Assembly (NCBI GenBank): GCA_026014725.1
Contig: JAOZHV010000052.1
Location: 1-64,000 of the forward strand
DNA length: 64,000 bases
Direction: 5' to 3'
Source of the DNA: Candidatus Bathyarchaeota archaeon
GTDB lineage: Archaea > Thermoproteota > Bathyarchaeia > Bathyarchaeales > Bathycorpusculaceae
Numbering within the stretch: the stretch's first letter is position 1; each line of letters begins with the position of its first letter. The notes beneath the pieces were generated by a model. That model did not search any database. It had not been told where the DNA came from and was given only the letters and a program-made list of their open reading frames with translations. A program made the position numbers and the translations under genes. Positions 26,193-34,264 of this stretch are shown here, in pieces.

Positions 26193-26399
26193 ATGGTGAA
26201 TTATTGTCCTGAATGCGGCGGAGAAATGCACTACATCGCAATGACTAAGCAGTATGTCTGCAAAAGCTGCGGGTTATCCTGCACGGGGCAGGAACTAAAC
26301 GACATGCACGACAAGAACCGACCAGACTACGAAACCGAGGACGAAATCAGGCAGAACCGCAAAAAAGAATACCTCAAGTGGTATCTGAGCAAAAAATGA
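26193..26399 (+). CDS. Small zinc-ribbon protein
   Basis: 68 residues. CPECGG near the start and CKSCGLSC at residues 29-36 form one zinc ribbon. The rest is a charged helix ending RKKEYLKWYLSKK. Proteins of this size and kind are common in archaea and may bind nucleic acid or act as adaptors; no function can be given. It lies 95 bases after htpX on the same strand and may be read with it. Confidence 0.8.
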   Translation: MVNYCPECGGEMHYIAMTKQYVCKSCGLSCTGQELNDMHDKNRPDYETEDEIRQNRKKEYLKWYLSKK

Positions 26400-26406
26400 G
26401 ACCACC

Positions 26407-26419
26407 GACCTAATAGGTC
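26407..26419. promoter_or_regulatory. Short perfect palindrome upstream of the CinA-like gene
   Basis: GACCTA-A-TAGGTC is a 6-bp inverted repeat with one spacer base. It lies directly after a stop codon and about 70 bases before the next start. It may be an operator or part of a terminator hairpin. Confidence 0.25.
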
Positions 26420-26487
26420 ACATACGATTTGTTAGAAAACACTATAAACAAATTTTGCTCATTTAATCTAAACTTGCTGTGACTGCT

Positions 26488-27306
26488 ATGGCTATTGACA
26501 TGGAAGTTATCTGTGTTGGAAACGAGTTGCTCATCGGGAAAATCCCCAACACAAACGCGCATTGGCTAGCAAAACAAGCCACCCAGCTAGGCGTGAATGT
26601 AAAGCGAGTAACCGTAGTGCAAGACCTCATTGACGAAATAGCCAACTCTATTTGTGAAGCCATAGCACGCAAGCCGCGCTTCATAATCACTACAGGCGGT
26701 TTAGGACCAACCTTTGACGACAAAACACTCCAAGGCATCGCAAGAGCACTTAACCGCAAATTAGAAGTAAACCCAGCAGCCCTCGAAATGGTCAAACAAA
26801 GGATTATAGAATACGCGAAAAAACGGCAGATGCCAACAGAAACCGAGCTGACGCCGCCCAGAGTGAAGATGGCAACTTTTCCTGAAAAAACAGAACCAAT
26901 AATCAATCCAATTGGAACTGCACCCGTAGCCAAAGCGAACGTAGACGACACAGTTCTGTTTGCTCTTCCAGGCGTGCCATCTGAAATGGAAGCAATTTTT
27001 ACACAAACGATTAAACCATTACTTAAGGAAGCCGTCGGTTGCAACATGTTTTGTGAACAGAGCATTTTTGTAGAGGATATAATGGAGTCCCGTTTAGCCC
27101 CCTTAATCGATCAAGTAATGAGCGAAAATGAAGGAGTTTACATAAAATCTCACCCCATGTTAACCGAAATCAAACCCCGCATTGAGGCGCATCTAACAAC
27201 CATTGCGTCACCAGAAGAAGAACCCGCTCGAAAAATCTTTAAGGCTGCAACTGAGCTTTGCCGTTTAATCGAACAGAACAATGGAAAAGCCCAATTTCAG
27301 CAGTGA
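26488..27306 (+). CDS. CinA-like molybdopterin-binding-domain protein
   Basis: About 272 residues. The N-terminal MoCF-biosynthesis/CinA domain has the standard landmarks: GNELLIGK near residue 12, TTGGLGPTFDDKT near 70, and FALPGVPSEM near 160. Bacterial CinA has pyrophosphatase and nicotinamide-mononucleotide deamidase domains; here only the first type is present, as in many archaeal members. Its substrate is uncertain. GTG at 26479 is an alternative start. Confidence 0.87.
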   Translation: MAIDMEVICVGNELLIGKIPNTNAHWLAKQATQLGVNVKRVTVVQDLIDEIANSICEAIARKPRFIITTGGLGPTFDDKTLQGIARALNRKLEVNPAALEMVKQRIIEYAKKRQMPTETELTPPRVKMATFPEKTEPIINPIGTAPVAKANVDDTVLFALPGVPSEMEAIFTQTIKPLLKEAVGCNMFCEQSIFVEDIMESRLAPLIDQVMSENEGVYIKSHPMLTEIKPRIEAHLTTIASPEEEPARKIFKAATELCRLIEQNNGKAQFQQ

Positions 27307-27358
27307 ACTGGATTTGGGAATAAGGATTTTAAGCATTAAATCTATCAGTGAGTAAAAA

Positions 27359-28522
27359 ATGCTAAAGAAGATGAGAATTTCCAACCTTAAGGTAATAACA
27401 GCAATTACAATCGTCATCGTAGCTTTTTCCTTGTTGCCGCTGGGCAAAACGCAAGATGAAACGCCAACATACACATCTTCATTTCTGTTGCTGAATCGAC
27501 CAGACGGCAACGTAACTTACGAGCTTAATGTGACAATCTCCCAGACGCTTTACCAGTACTACAGGAGTAAGAGCCATGTCTTGTTCTCACTTGAGCAGTT
27601 TGGCAAGTTCGTGACGCCTTACACACTAAAACCCATAGCTGATAGTCTATGGCAGATTTATGATAACCAAGAAGACTTCACCAACGGCGTCCTTATGCTC
27701 GTCCATCAAATCAAGTACGAAGAAACACTCCCAGGTAAGTATCCAGTTGAAACACTAGTCGAAGGTAAAGGCGACTGTGACCTGTTCGCACTTATCGCGG
27801 CTTCAATACTTAAGGCAGGAGGAATCAACACTGTGCTACTCTATTATGAAGATGAGTTGCATATGCAGATTGGAGTGGAACTTGCCAGTGCACCCAATGA
27901 TGCAAGAAATAGTGTCTATTTTGTCAACCACCAAAATGTCAAGTATTACATTGGTGAATGTACTGGTACAAACTGGCGCAATGGCTGGCGAATCGGTGAA
28001 TGCCCAACCCCATACCAGAACGCTTCAGCCAAAGTCATAACATTAAACAACGTAGAACAAACCTCTATCGGGCAAGTTGCCGCAAACCTCAAAGAACTAG
28101 ACCCAAGCAACGTAACACTGCAGGTCTCATCATCACTTATGATATCAATCAACAAGTTAACAATCAGCGGCCAAATCCTCCCCGAAGTCGCAAACGAAAA
28201 TGTTACGATACAAGCAAAAATTAACCATTCAAACTGGATAACCATCGGTACTGTGCAAACACAACAGAATGGTCAGTTTCAGTACGACTGGGTTCCCCCA
28301 ACAGTCGGCGACATCGCAATTCAAGCTAGCTGGGCAGGTAACAAACAGTACAATGGCGCAACCAGCGCTCAAGTTAGCATCTTTATCGTGCCCTGGTACA
28401 TGGTTGCAGTTGTAGCATCTTCAGCGTTAGCTATAATTGTAGTCTTTGTTGCGTTTGTCAAACTTAGATCTAAAAAAGAAGTGGCGCCAAGTACTTTACA
28501 GGGTGATACAGGCATCTTATAG
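27359..28522 (+). CDS. Membrane-anchored transglutaminase-like surface protein
   Basis: 387 residues. Signal peptide or anchor at 8-28. A transglutaminase-like domain near 110-200 has the nucleophile in GKGDCDLFALIAASIL and a histidine in DELHMQIGVEL, the Cys-His pair of such peptidases. An Ig-like domain near 260-345 and one C-terminal transmembrane helix follow. A role in cleaving or crosslinking surface proteins is likely. It may be co-transcribed with the gene upstream (52-base gap). Confidence 0.8.
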   Translation: MLKKMRISNLKVITAITIVIVAFSLLPLGKTQDETPTYTSSFLLLNRPDGNVTYELNVTISQTLYQYYRSKSHVLFSLEQFGKFVTPYTLKPIADSLWQIYDNQEDFTNGVLMLVHQIKYEETLPGKYPVETLVEGKGDCDLFALIAASILKAGGINTVLLYYEDELHMQIGVELASAPNDARNSVYFVNHQNVKYYIGECTGTNWRNGWRIGECPTPYQNASAKVITLNNVEQTSIGQVAANLKELDPSNVTLQVSSSLMISINKLTISGQILPEVANENVTIQAKINHSNWITIGTVQTQQNGQFQYDWVPPTVGDIAIQASWAGNKQYNGATSAQVSIFIVPWYMVAVVASSALAIIVVFVAFVKLRSKKEVAPSTLQGDTGIL

Positions 28523-28745
28523 GGACTATCGTATTGGCGCAAAACAGTTCAATAATATGCTGAAATTTAGCCCTTTAAATAGGGGGATAGGGTCTATCGA
28601 CAGAGCAACAAATTTTTGCAACACGGCATCAAACTCGATGGGCTCTACTTTGTTTTGCCCTCAAATATTGCCTTAAAAAGGTAGATTATAATCGGCGCGT
28701 TGATGGTGCCTCTTGGTAAGCATCGCACAATCAGTAAAAAATAAA
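28523..28745. other. Gene gap between convergent surface-protein genes
   Basis: A 223-base gap between two stops. It holds repeat block 1 copy B at 28574-28612 and little else. Because both genes end here, the repeat cannot be a promoter for either. Confidence 0.6.
28574..28612 (+). repeat. Repeat block 1, copy B
   Basis: TTTAAATAGGGGGATAGGGT, then CTATCGACAGAGCAACAAA. It has the best TATA-like box of the family, with the G-tract starting immediately after it. Transcription from it would begin near CAGAGC and run into the 3' end of the convergent gene. Confidence 0.82.
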
Positions 28746-30803
28746 CTAAGACTTGAAGTATTTCGAATAATCCTTAAGACTATTGTCAGATTTTCTGCGT
28801 TTAATCAAAACTATACTAACGACTACAATAACGACAACTATTACAACCGCCACTATAATTAGCAACATTGTGTTGTCGCCTTGAGCGTTACCAAAGAGTA
28901 CCAACGTTAACGGTGATGAGGTGCCTTTGAAATTAATTGTCTGATTCATTGCCTCGTAACCCTCTTTGGTTATCAGAAAAGTGTAAGATCCAATTGTCGC
29001 GTTTCTGAACGTAACACAACCTGTTTCATTCGTAATTCCCGAGAGCGCTTTCATCCCTTGAGGCTGAGCAGTAGAAGTGACCATTGCATCACTCAAGAAG
29101 TTGCCATTGCTGTCTTGGACGCGCAACTGCAAAGTGCCTGTACTGTTACTAGTTGTTGAATTAGTAGCTAACGTTGGACCCACAGCTATCTGCACCGTAG
29201 CCTGAGAACCAATAAAACCTGATTTTGACGCAGTCGCAGTTATGGTACAGGTGGTTATTTTAGAAAAGCTGGGCGCCGTAAACGTTGTTTTATAAACGCC
29301 TGGTTCATCCTCTTGCGTCGTAGTGAATTTTCCACCGTTATTTGATGTAAATTTGACGGTTGCTCCTGTAACAGGGTTGCCTTCAGCGGTTATGTAGGCG
29401 GTTATTTCTGTTTTGTTTCCGTTGAGAACACTTTCTGGCGCTGTTAGCGTAACATCTAAAGTTGAAAAGTCAAGAGTATAAGTTGTTATTGTAGCTTGCC
29501 CGGTTGTATAGCTGGAAGCTTGAGCAGTAACCGAGCTGGAACCAGGAGCATTTGTGACCGTAAATGTTCCTGTTGCATGAGTTTTACCAAACGGTATTGT
29601 TAGTGTCGAGCTGACCTCCCCGACTTCTGGCTTTGAAGAAAATAAACTAACAGTCACACCTCCCACAGGGTCCTTTGCTGGGTGACCTTGCGAATCTTGA
29701 AGTTGAACCTGAATAATTTCGTATGCTCGATTATCTGATGGTAAGGCTGATGGGACACAGTAGACGGCTAATTTTGATGGAGTAAAACCGATTGTACTTA
29801 TTGCTTGTTGCGCTGCGGCAAGGTTGGTTGCCGCTGCAGTAATTGTAGTGGTGCCCGCTTTGTAGGTTGTAGTTAACGTCGCCAACGCATAAGTTTTTGA
29901 TTGCTGAATTGTTATTTGTGCTTCTGTGGTACCTATTGTCTGGTCAGAGGACGATAAGGTTACTATAACGTCAGAAGGAGCAACTGCCACGTTGCCTTTA
30001 GAATCCTGTATTTGAATTGCGATATGATGGTATGAATTTTTATCCGCTAATACTTTTGGTGAGCCTGTGAAAATTTTGAGTTGCAGAGGTTCCATAATGG
30101 GTTTTGTTGTTATTGTTGTCTGTTTTGATACATAACCTGAAGATACAGGAGTAATAACCGTTTGTCCCACTGAAGTAGCGTTGAAGGTTGCTATCGTGTA
30201 AGTTTGCCCTTCAGGAATTGTAACCAATGGGGTAACATCACCCACCGTTGCGTTTGAACTGGAGAGTGTGACTTGTATGCCGCCCTTAGGGGCTTTGGCG
30301 GGAGAACCGCTGGAATCTTGCAATTGAACTAACAAAGATTCATGGGAGAGGCCATCTGCTGGTAAGGTTGATGGGAAGCCGTACACTGCTATTTGTGTGG
30401 GGTTTGGTCCAACGGTTGTAACTGATGCCTGTACGGTTGCGTAGCCTGTTGCTGTGGCAGCTATGGTTGTTGTTCCAGGCGTGAATGTGGAATGGAAATT
30501 TGCTGCCCCATATGTAGATCCCCGTGGAATTGTTATTGAGGGGTCAACTGTTCCTATGTTTGTGGCAGAGGATGAGAGGCTAATGGTTGTGTCTTGTACG
30601 GCTCTCGCAGGTTTTCCACTAGAGTCCTGTAATTGTACAAAAATGCAGTTGTACGTGCTATCGTCAGCAGGGACGCTTGTTGGGCCAACATAAATTTTTA
30701 GTTTACTTGGTTGAGCTATGGCTTCTGAAGAAACTTGCTCAAAGAACATAGCTGAACATATGATTATTGAAATGGCTATGCCTGCTAACAGTTTATTGTT
30801 CAT
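28746..30803 (-). CDS. Large surface protein with tandem Ig-like domains
   Basis: 685 residues. Signal peptide at 1-30. Four repeats of about 103 residues (near 35-135, 138-238, 240-340, 345-445) each start with a KLxIY/AVY strand, then PADxxxY, QLQDSSGxPA, SLSSS, TIP.G and GTTTI. They resemble bacterial invasin/Big_1 Ig domains. A fifth Ig-like unit, a carboxypeptidase-regulatory-like unit (ETGCVTFRNATIGSYTF near 600), one transmembrane helix and a basic tail follow. Probably an extended stalk or adhesin. Confidence 0.85.
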   Translation of the reverse strand: MNNKLLAGIAISIIICSAMFFEQVSSEAIAQPSKLKIYVGPTSVPADDSTYNCIFVQLQDSSGKPARAVQDTTISLSSSATNIGTVDPSITIPRGSTYGAANFHSTFTPGTTTIAATATGYATVQASVTTVGPNPTQIAVYGFPSTLPADGLSHESLLVQLQDSSGSPAKAPKGGIQVTLSSSNATVGDVTPLVTIPEGQTYTIATFNATSVGQTVITPVSSGYVSKQTTITTKPIMEPLQLKIFTGSPKVLADKNSYHHIAIQIQDSKGNVAVAPSDVIVTLSSSDQTIGTTEAQITIQQSKTYALATLTTTYKAGTTTITAAATNLAAAQQAISTIGFTPSKLAVYCVPSALPSDNRAYEIIQVQLQDSQGHPAKDPVGGVTVSLFSSKPEVGEVSSTLTIPFGKTHATGTFTVTNAPGSSSVTAQASSYTTGQATITTYTLDFSTLDVTLTAPESVLNGNKTEITAYITAEGNPVTGATVKFTSNNGGKFTTTQEDEPGVYKTTFTAPSFSKITTCTITATASKSGFIGSQATVQIAVGPTLATNSTTSNSTGTLQLRVQDSNGNFLSDAMVTSTAQPQGMKALSGITNETGCVTFRNATIGSYTFLITKEGYEAMNQTINFKGTSSPLTLVLFGNAQGDNTMLLIIVAVVIVVVIVVVSIVLIKRRKSDNSLKDYSKYFKS

Positions 30804-31003
30804 TGTTATCCGTCGATTTTTAATTCTGTATCTTACGGTTTAGAGAGATTAGCAAGTAATAAGACTTACGATTAAGATAACTGTGTAGGTCAAACGTTCA
30901 ACAGGTAAACAATTCGCTATTGTTAATGGTGAGGGCTAAGAAAAAATCTAAAGGCTTGCCGCTTTCAAGGGTTTTTCTTAAATGAATTAAGAGAGAGTGG
31001 GAT

Positions 31004-31906
31004 TTATTTGTAGAGTTTTTCCCATCGGTTGAAGAGTTCGAGGACTTCGTCGCCGTTGTGGTCTTTGAGGAATTCTCGTGTTTCTTTGTCGGCAACGGCG
31101 TTCTTTTGGAACTCTCGGATGTAATCAGCTTTCTCAGCTAGGAAGATTATGCCGTCTACACCTTGCCTTGCAACCCTTGTGGCAACGGTCATAACTTGTT
31201 TTGTGGGTGCCACTGTGTCCCATGTTTCGTTTGGTCCACGGACATAAAAGTTCACGAAGAAGGGCTTCTTTAGTTGGCTTTTGAAGCCGCGTGCGATGGT
31301 TTCCCAGTACCATGGTGTTGGGTAGGCTTTGCTGAACATGGGCACTACAAAGTAGTCAGCGTATTGTGCTAAAGCGTCAAAGTCGTATCCGAAGCGCAGT
31401 TTGCCCAGTAGGGGATCAGGCAAAAGGTTGACGAAAAGTGGTTTGCCGCTGACGATTTCTTTAACTTCGGCAAGGAAGTCTGTTACTGTTTTTGCTCTCC
31501 ATTCAACCCAGCTTAAGCCGCTTTTGGCTTGTTCTTTTATGCATCTGGGGCATGTGCAGAAGTGCTGGTCAGCGAAGTGTTGGCTACTGATGCTGATGCC
31601 GGGGGTGACTTTGGCGCTTTCAGCGATGATTTTTAGGTTGTATTCTCTGGCTTCTGGGTTAGTCATGCAGACGACATCCCAGCGCAGATTATAGCGCTTG
31701 TTTGTGCGCAGTGCTGGGCCCCATGAGCTGACAGATACCCAGTCTGGGCGTTTTGCTGCCATGAAGTTGTCGCCGAAGCATGCGATGTTTGTGTACATTT
31801 CTGGGTTGGGTTTTCCAACGATTCCTGATTCTGATTTTAAACGGTAGAAGTTGTAATCGACGCCTTCAACAGGCTCTGGTTGATAAAGAAATACGCCGAA
31901 TTTCAA
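31004..31906 (-). CDS. TIM-barrel-like protein with FCTCPRC motif (paralog B)
   Basis: 300 residues, paralog of 21207-22091. Shared landmarks: start FGVFLYQPEPVEG, SSWGPALRTNKRYNL, QHFCTCPRC, then KSGLSWVEWRAKTVTDFL, and an aligned C-terminal end (FNRWEKLY against VNSWAKLY). A conserved aspartate-histidine region (HFADQHFC) sits before the cysteines. Function is unknown; a glycoside-hydrolase-like TIM barrel is the best structural guess. It is a stand-alone unit whose upstream gap holds repeat block 1 copy C. Confidence 0.7.
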   Translation of the reverse strand: MKFGVFLYQPEPVEGVDYNFYRLKSESGIVGKPNPEMYTNIACFGDNFMAAKRPDWVSVSSWGPALRTNKRYNLRWDVVCMTNPEAREYNLKIIAESAKVTPGISISSQHFADQHFCTCPRCIKEQAKSGLSWVEWRAKTVTDFLAEVKEIVSGKPLFVNLLPDPLLGKLRFGYDFDALAQYADYFVVPMFSKAYPTPWYWETIARGFKSQLKKPFFVNFYVRGPNETWDTVAPTKQVMTVATRVARQGVDGIIFLAEKADYIREFQKNAVADKETREFLKDHNGDEVLELFNRWEKLYK

Positions 31907-32221
31907 GGTTTCAATTCACCATAGTTTGTGTCTTTTTGTATGGAATTGGCTTAGCAAGTTATAAGTCTTTGCAGTTGATGGGCTATGTTTCTGATTTTTG
32001 GATTATGAGGATGTTTGCTTTGTAGTATAATCATAAGCTTGCTGACCTGTGCGCTTGTGGAAATGGGATTTAGGTCTTTTTTAGACTAATTTAGGCTCTT
32101 TTTGAGGTTTTATTGCTTTGCCAGTAGACCCTATCCCCTATAAAAGAGGAAGTTTCATCTTTGTTAGCAACTGCTCTATTTCGGCTGGCTATGCCATAGA
32201 AAAGTGGGCTGTCTTGGATGC
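31907..32221. other. Gene gap upstream of paralog B
   Basis: A 315-base gap between minus-strand genes. It holds repeat block 1 copy C at 32111-32146, about 200 bases before the paralog B start and pointing toward it. No coding region is evident. Confidence 0.6.
32111..32146 (-). repeat. Repeat block 1, copy C
   Basis: On the minus strand: CTTTTATAGGGGATAGGGTC, then TACTGGCAAAGCAATA. Same arrangement of TATA-like box, G-tract and GCARAGCAA end as the other copies. Confidence 0.78.
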
Positions 32222-32956
32222 TTAAGTGGATAGTATTTGGTCTAATTTTTCTGTAATCAGTTTTAGGTTTTTGGCGGTGTAGTTTGGTTGTTGTTTGCTT
32301 TCTGCGAGGTTTTTTAGGGTATTGAATTGTGAGGCTACAAAAATTGTTTTTAGTCCTGCGTCTTTGGCGCCTTTGATGTCTTCGATTGGGCTGTCGCCGA
32401 TGAATGCTGCTTCGTGTGCTTGCACTTGGAGCTTGTTTAGGGCATCTTGGAAAATGTGTGGGCTTGGTTTTCTCCATCCATGCTCCTCTGAAACTACGAC
32501 CGCGTGGAAGTAATCGTTTAGGTGTAGGTGTCTAAGGCTCTTGTATATGACTGGCGCATAGGTGAAGTTTGAGATTAAGCCTACTTTGTATTGCTGGTGA
32601 GCTTGTTTGATTAGTTTGTTTGCGCCTGCACGAATTTCAAGTGTGTCGATAAAGTCTTGGAAGAAAACATTCAAAGCGGCTTGCACTCGGTAATCATCTG
32701 CCGACACCTGAAAGCCTATATTGCATAGTGCTTCTGCCACCCAGACAGCATTAGTTACTTCCCTGAACTGTTCATAGCGCACTTTGCGGTACTTCTCATG
32801 AGCAACAGTATAAGCCTTCAAAAAAGCGTCCTTGGCAACGTCAAAGCCTTCTGCCACCAGTGCTGAATGCAAATTATCGCGTGAAGCATCCATGCTGTAG
32901 TTTCTGCAGTTAACCAATGTGCCTATGTAATCGAAAATTACAGCTTTACAAACCAT
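32222..32956 (-). CDS. HAD-superfamily hydrolase
   Basis: About 244 residues. Motif I is FDYIGTL near residue 8: the nucleophile aspartate is present, but the second aspartate of typical phosphatases is replaced by Ile, as in dehalogenase-like members. A serine/threonine motif (LISNFTY) and the acidic motif GDSPIEDIKGAKDAG near 190 follow. Substrate unknown. The start ATG follows the stop of the HypB-like gene by one base, so it is translated from the same message as the nickel-maturation pair, but a functional link is not shown. Confidence 0.85.
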   Translation of the reverse strand: MVCKAVIFDYIGTLVNCRNYSMDASRDNLHSALVAEGFDVAKDAFLKAYTVAHEKYRKVRYEQFREVTNAVWVAEALCNIGFQVSADDYRVQAALNVFFQDFIDTLEIRAGANKLIKQAHQQYKVGLISNFTYAPVIYKSLRHLHLNDYFHAVVVSEEHGWRKPSPHIFQDALNKLQVQAHEAAFIGDSPIEDIKGAKDAGLKTIFVASQFNTLKNLAESKQQPNYTAKNLKLITEKLDQILST

Positions 32957-32957
32957 G

Positions 32958-33704
32958 CTACGTTTTCTCTCTTTCAATTAAGATATTGGTTTGGACTATT
33001 TGAAACATTTTTTTGCCGATAGCTGTGCCAAGCAACTTTTGCTCATTGCCTATTGATGCTTCAACTTGCGGGTCGAAAACAATTTCGCCAAGATACTTTA
33101 ACCCCAGCTTTTCGGTTTGTATTTTGACGGCTCCTGCTTGGTCCATCTTCATGTTCTCTACGATGCCGAGAACATGCATCTTGAGCTCAAGTAATAATGC
33201 GACTTGTTTCTTAACAGTTTCAAAAGCTAACAGCGAAGGTGTGGTTACAATTAAAAATTCTATTCTTTTAACCAGCCTTACTAAGTCAAGTACGGCATCG
33301 CCGATTCCAGGAGGCATATCGATTACCAAAAAGTCAAGCTTGCCCCACTGGGTTATGGTTAACAGTTCAATGAGCGCATTAGATGTGTCTACTCCACGCA
33401 AAGGTGCTGGCTTATCGCCCACAAAATAGATTATTGACATAAATTTTAAACCACGAACAATTGGAGGAATGAGACCATTTTCCTCTTTGGGCTGCACGCT
33501 CTCAGCGCCGAGGATAATGTGAGTTGACGGGCTGGTGAAGTCTAAATCAAACAAGCCAACACTGCAACCTTGCTTAGCGAGCGTTAATGCCAACGTGGTT
33601 GCAACCATGCTTTTGCCGACGCCGCCCTTGCCGCTTGAAACAGCAACAATTCTGCCGATTTTTGACAAACGCTCGTCAATTACGCTTGTCCGCGGATCAA
33701 TCAC
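32958..33704 (-). CDS. hypB: Mrp/MinD-family ATPase, archaeal HypB
   Basis: 248 residues, SIMIBI-class ATPase with the deviant Walker A SSGKGGVGKS near residue 23 and VIDMPPGIGD in the centre. The N-terminus MIDPR and the pattern PLRGxxxSxALIELLTIT agree with the Mrp-type HypB described in Thermococcus kodakarensis, which works with HypA to insert nickel into [NiFe]-hydrogenase. It overlaps hypA by 4 bases, which strongly supports this assignment over a general Fe-S scaffold Mrp. Confidence 0.88.
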   Translation of the reverse strand: MIDPRTSVIDERLSKIGRIVAVSSGKGGVGKSMVATTLALTLAKQGCSVGLFDLDFTSPSTHIILGAESVQPKEENGLIPPIVRGLKFMSIIYFVGDKPAPLRGVDTSNALIELLTITQWGKLDFLVIDMPPGIGDAVLDLVRLVKRIEFLIVTTPSLLAFETVKKQVALLLELKMHVLGIVENMKMDQAGAVKIQTEKLGLKYLGEIVFDPQVEASIGNEQKLLGTAIGKKMFQIVQTNILIEREKT

Positions 33705-34105
33705 TCTGCTTTAACTCCTTTTATGTCCTCAAGCCATAAGCCTCGCCCGCTGACGATTTCAAAGTCAGGGCTGCCACATTTAGGGCACTTAATGTAAGTA
33801 TGCGCAACTTCAGGAACGAAGTGGATGGCTTCGGCGATGGCCTTGTCGAATTTTTTGAGGCTAACCTGCCATTGTGTTCCGCAAACTCTGCACTTGAGCG
33901 TTGACTTAGCTTTTAGAATTCGAAATTTTGCGTTTTTAAAAACACCACCTTTCATCTGTGAGAGTACAAACCGCAAAATCGGAGGCTCAACTTGCTGAAG
34001 CTCACCAACTCTTATGGTGACAACTGTAACTTCTTTTAATTTTTCTTTGTCTGCAACCTGTCTCGCAGATGCAAGGATTGCTTCAGCTAACGCCCATTCA
34101 TGCAT
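33701..34105 (-). CDS. hypA: Nickel-metallochaperone HypA
   Basis: 134 residues. The N-terminus MHEWALAEAIL has the conserved Met-His-Glu nickel site. The zinc domain uses CRVC near residue 72 and CPKCGS near 110, separated by a longer insert than in bacteria, as in Thermococcus HypA. It delivers nickel to hydrogenase large subunit. The gene overlaps hypB. No hydrogenase structural gene is in the window, so targets lie elsewhere. Confidence 0.92.
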   Translation of the reverse strand: MHEWALAEAILASARQVADKEKLKEVTVVTIRVGELQQVEPPILRFVLSQMKGGVFKNAKFRILKAKSTLKCRVCGTQWQVSLKKFDKAIAEAIHFVPEVAHTYIKCPKCGSPDFEIVSGRGLWLEDIKGVKAE

Positions 34106-34264
34106 GAACTAACCATGCTTAACGGAGCAATAAAAGAATATTGCACCAAATCTAACAATCTACCACTCAAAGCCTCAATAGCAACAGTGCCCTTGCCTTG
34201 TGTGATTTCCAGCGGTTTAGCATTAACTTAAAATGCTTATGAGCGCACGTAAAGATGAGAAGGC

